NCBI RefSeq assembly: GCF_022695515.1 | Contig: NZ_JALDPT010000001.1 | Span: 310,001 to 374,000 of the forward strand | Source: Phenylobacterium aquaticum | Lineage (GTDB): Bacteria; Pseudomonadota; Alphaproteobacteria; Caulobacterales; Caulobacteraceae | Reading direction: 5' to 3' | DNA: 64,000 nt | In this document: one piece after another, positions 63,409-64,000 of the stretch | How the letters are laid out: every line of letters begins with the position of its first letter | Numbering within the stretch: position 1 is the first letter of the stretch | The notes under the pieces: generated by a model | Seen by the model: the letters and a program-made list of their open reading frames with translations, nothing else | Databases searched by the model: none | Told to the model about the DNA's origin: nothing | Translations under genes and position numbers: made by a program

Positions 63409-63430
63409 ATTGCGAACTTTAATTCGCAAT
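63409..63430 (-). promoter_or_regulatory. 22-bp palindrome upstream of the TBDR operon (candidate IclR operator)
   Basis: attgcgaa (63409-63416) pairs perfectly with ttcgcaat (63423-63430) around ctttaa, in an AT-rich stretch of a GC-rich genome, 33 bp upstream of the TBDR start. The arms (TTGCGAA) resemble the TTCG/CGAA character of IclR-type sites. Binding by the IclR protein at 58006-58809 is inferred. Confidence 0.65.
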
Positions 63431-63544
63431 ATGAATAACAGGCTGTCGCGACGCTTGGCAAGAGCCCTGCGTCGGGCGGTCGTTTTCCGGATTGCGATGG
63501 GGCGGCGGTGTCCGCGGAGGCTGCGTGAGCAAGCCCCCGGGTCG

Positions 63545-64000
63545 CTAGGACTGAGTCACACGCAGGTCGAGGATTCGGCGCTGTCCGCCGATGCGCCCGA
63601 GCTGGACGACCACGTCGACCAGGGAGGCGACATAGTCCAGCACCTCGCGACGCGACAGACCCAGGCCCGTTTGTTGGACCATCAGGACGATCTGCTCCAG
63701 GGCGCCCTCGGGGGAATTGGCGTGCACCGTGGTGAGCGATCCCGGGTGGCCCGTATTGATGGCGCGCAGGAAGGTCACGGCTTCGGCGTCGCGAATCTCG
63801 CCCACGATGATGCGGTCGGGCCGCAGGCGAAGGGCCGCCTGCAGCAGGTCGTCGACTCCGATGCGGGCCTCTCCCAGTTCGCCCTTCACGGCGACGAGAC
63901 CCAGGGCGTTCGGCTGGCGAACCGCCACCTCCGGCGTGTCTTCGACCAGGACCAGCCGCTCGGTGTCCGGCACAATCTTCAGGAGGCTGTTCAGGAAGGT
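63545..64000 (-). CDS. virB11: VirB11-type secretion ATPase, C-terminal part (gene runs off right edge)
   Basis: The last 151 codons of a hexameric P-type secretion ATPase. Walker B is RPDRIIVGEIRDAEA and the His box is NTGHPGSLTTVHANS. The tail LSRREVLDYVASLVDVVVQL followed by GR is closer to VirB11 of type IV secretion systems than to CpaF (Tad pili) or TrbB. VirB11 powers substrate export and pilus biogenesis. Downstream, toward lower coordinates, there is no further T4SS gene, so this is probably the end of a T4SS operon lying to the right of the window. Confidence 0.87.
   Translation of the reverse strand, partial: TFLNSLLKIVPDTERLVLVEDTPEVAVRQPNALGLVAVKGELGEARIGVDDLLQAALRLRPDRIIVGEIRDAEAVTFLRAINTGHPGSLTTVHANSPEGALEQIVLMVQQTGLGLSRREVLDYVASLVDVVVQLGRIGGQRRILDLRVTQS

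Noticed and set aside
1..64000. CRISPR arrays, rRNA genes, transposases
   Set aside because: Reading through, I found no regularly spaced repeats, no rRNA sequence and no transposase or integrase domains.

Overview
The window is very GC-rich and densely coded, with frequent 1-8 nt overlaps between stop and start codons. It looks like an alphaproteobacterial chromosome, most likely Caulobacterales (Caulobacter/Phenylobacterium-like). The basis is inference: a helicase / S4 protein / FdxA / CarD block, several large TonB-dependent receptors (TBDRs), an HWE kinase with a FATGUY-type receiver, a DUF3034 barrel and D-mannonate dehydratase. No lineage search was possible.

Layout. 0-7.8 kb: end of a DUF885 gene, an MTA/SAH-nucleosidase-like protein, an M20-like protein with substituted metal ligands, a serine hydrolase divergent from a TetR gene, a Suv3-like helicase and an S4 protein. 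7.8-11.8 kb: an MntA-HepT toxin-antitoxin pair, a penicillin-acylase-family enzyme and a DDAH-like enzyme lie between the S4 gene and fdxA/carD. 13.1-14.8 kb: a three-gene exported set (DUF3034 barrel, truncated globin, HiPIP-like protein). 15-21 kb: TetR, ECF sigma factor, cupin anti-sigma, small conserved proteins including a 32-residue membrane peptide, a frameshifted crotonase and a GST. 21-24 kb: receiver, HWE kinase, DctA-type transporter and tRNA-Arg(CCT).

24-36 kb (minus strand): a tightly overlapping operon of nitrilase, TBDR, TPR-sulfotransferase, serine hydrolase, MFS carrier, GabT and GabD, preceded by a MocR/GabR-like regulator whose PLP-binding residues are replaced and which carries an extra C-terminal domain. 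This is the best candidate for an undescribed system. 37-41 kb: an acyl-CoA ligase and an acyltransferase / membrane protein / winged-helix operon.

41-52 kb: a uronate-type sugar locus (ManD, ExuT-like carrier, GH31, TBDR, GntR regulator, GH2, exported esterase) with repeated candidate operators. 52-63 kb (minus strand): an eight-gene run with TBDR, esterase, IclR regulator, DapA-family lyase, SDR, D(-)-tartrate dehydratase, sodium:solute symporter and a second esterase, headed by a 22-bp palindrome. The right edge cuts a VirB11-type ATPase.

Seven otherwise intact genes carry one apparent single-base indel each (six deletions, one insertion) in G/C-rich tracts. I suspect residual sequencing error more than seven independent pseudogenes, but the sequence alone cannot decide. 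No CRISPR array, rRNA, transposase or integrase was seen.
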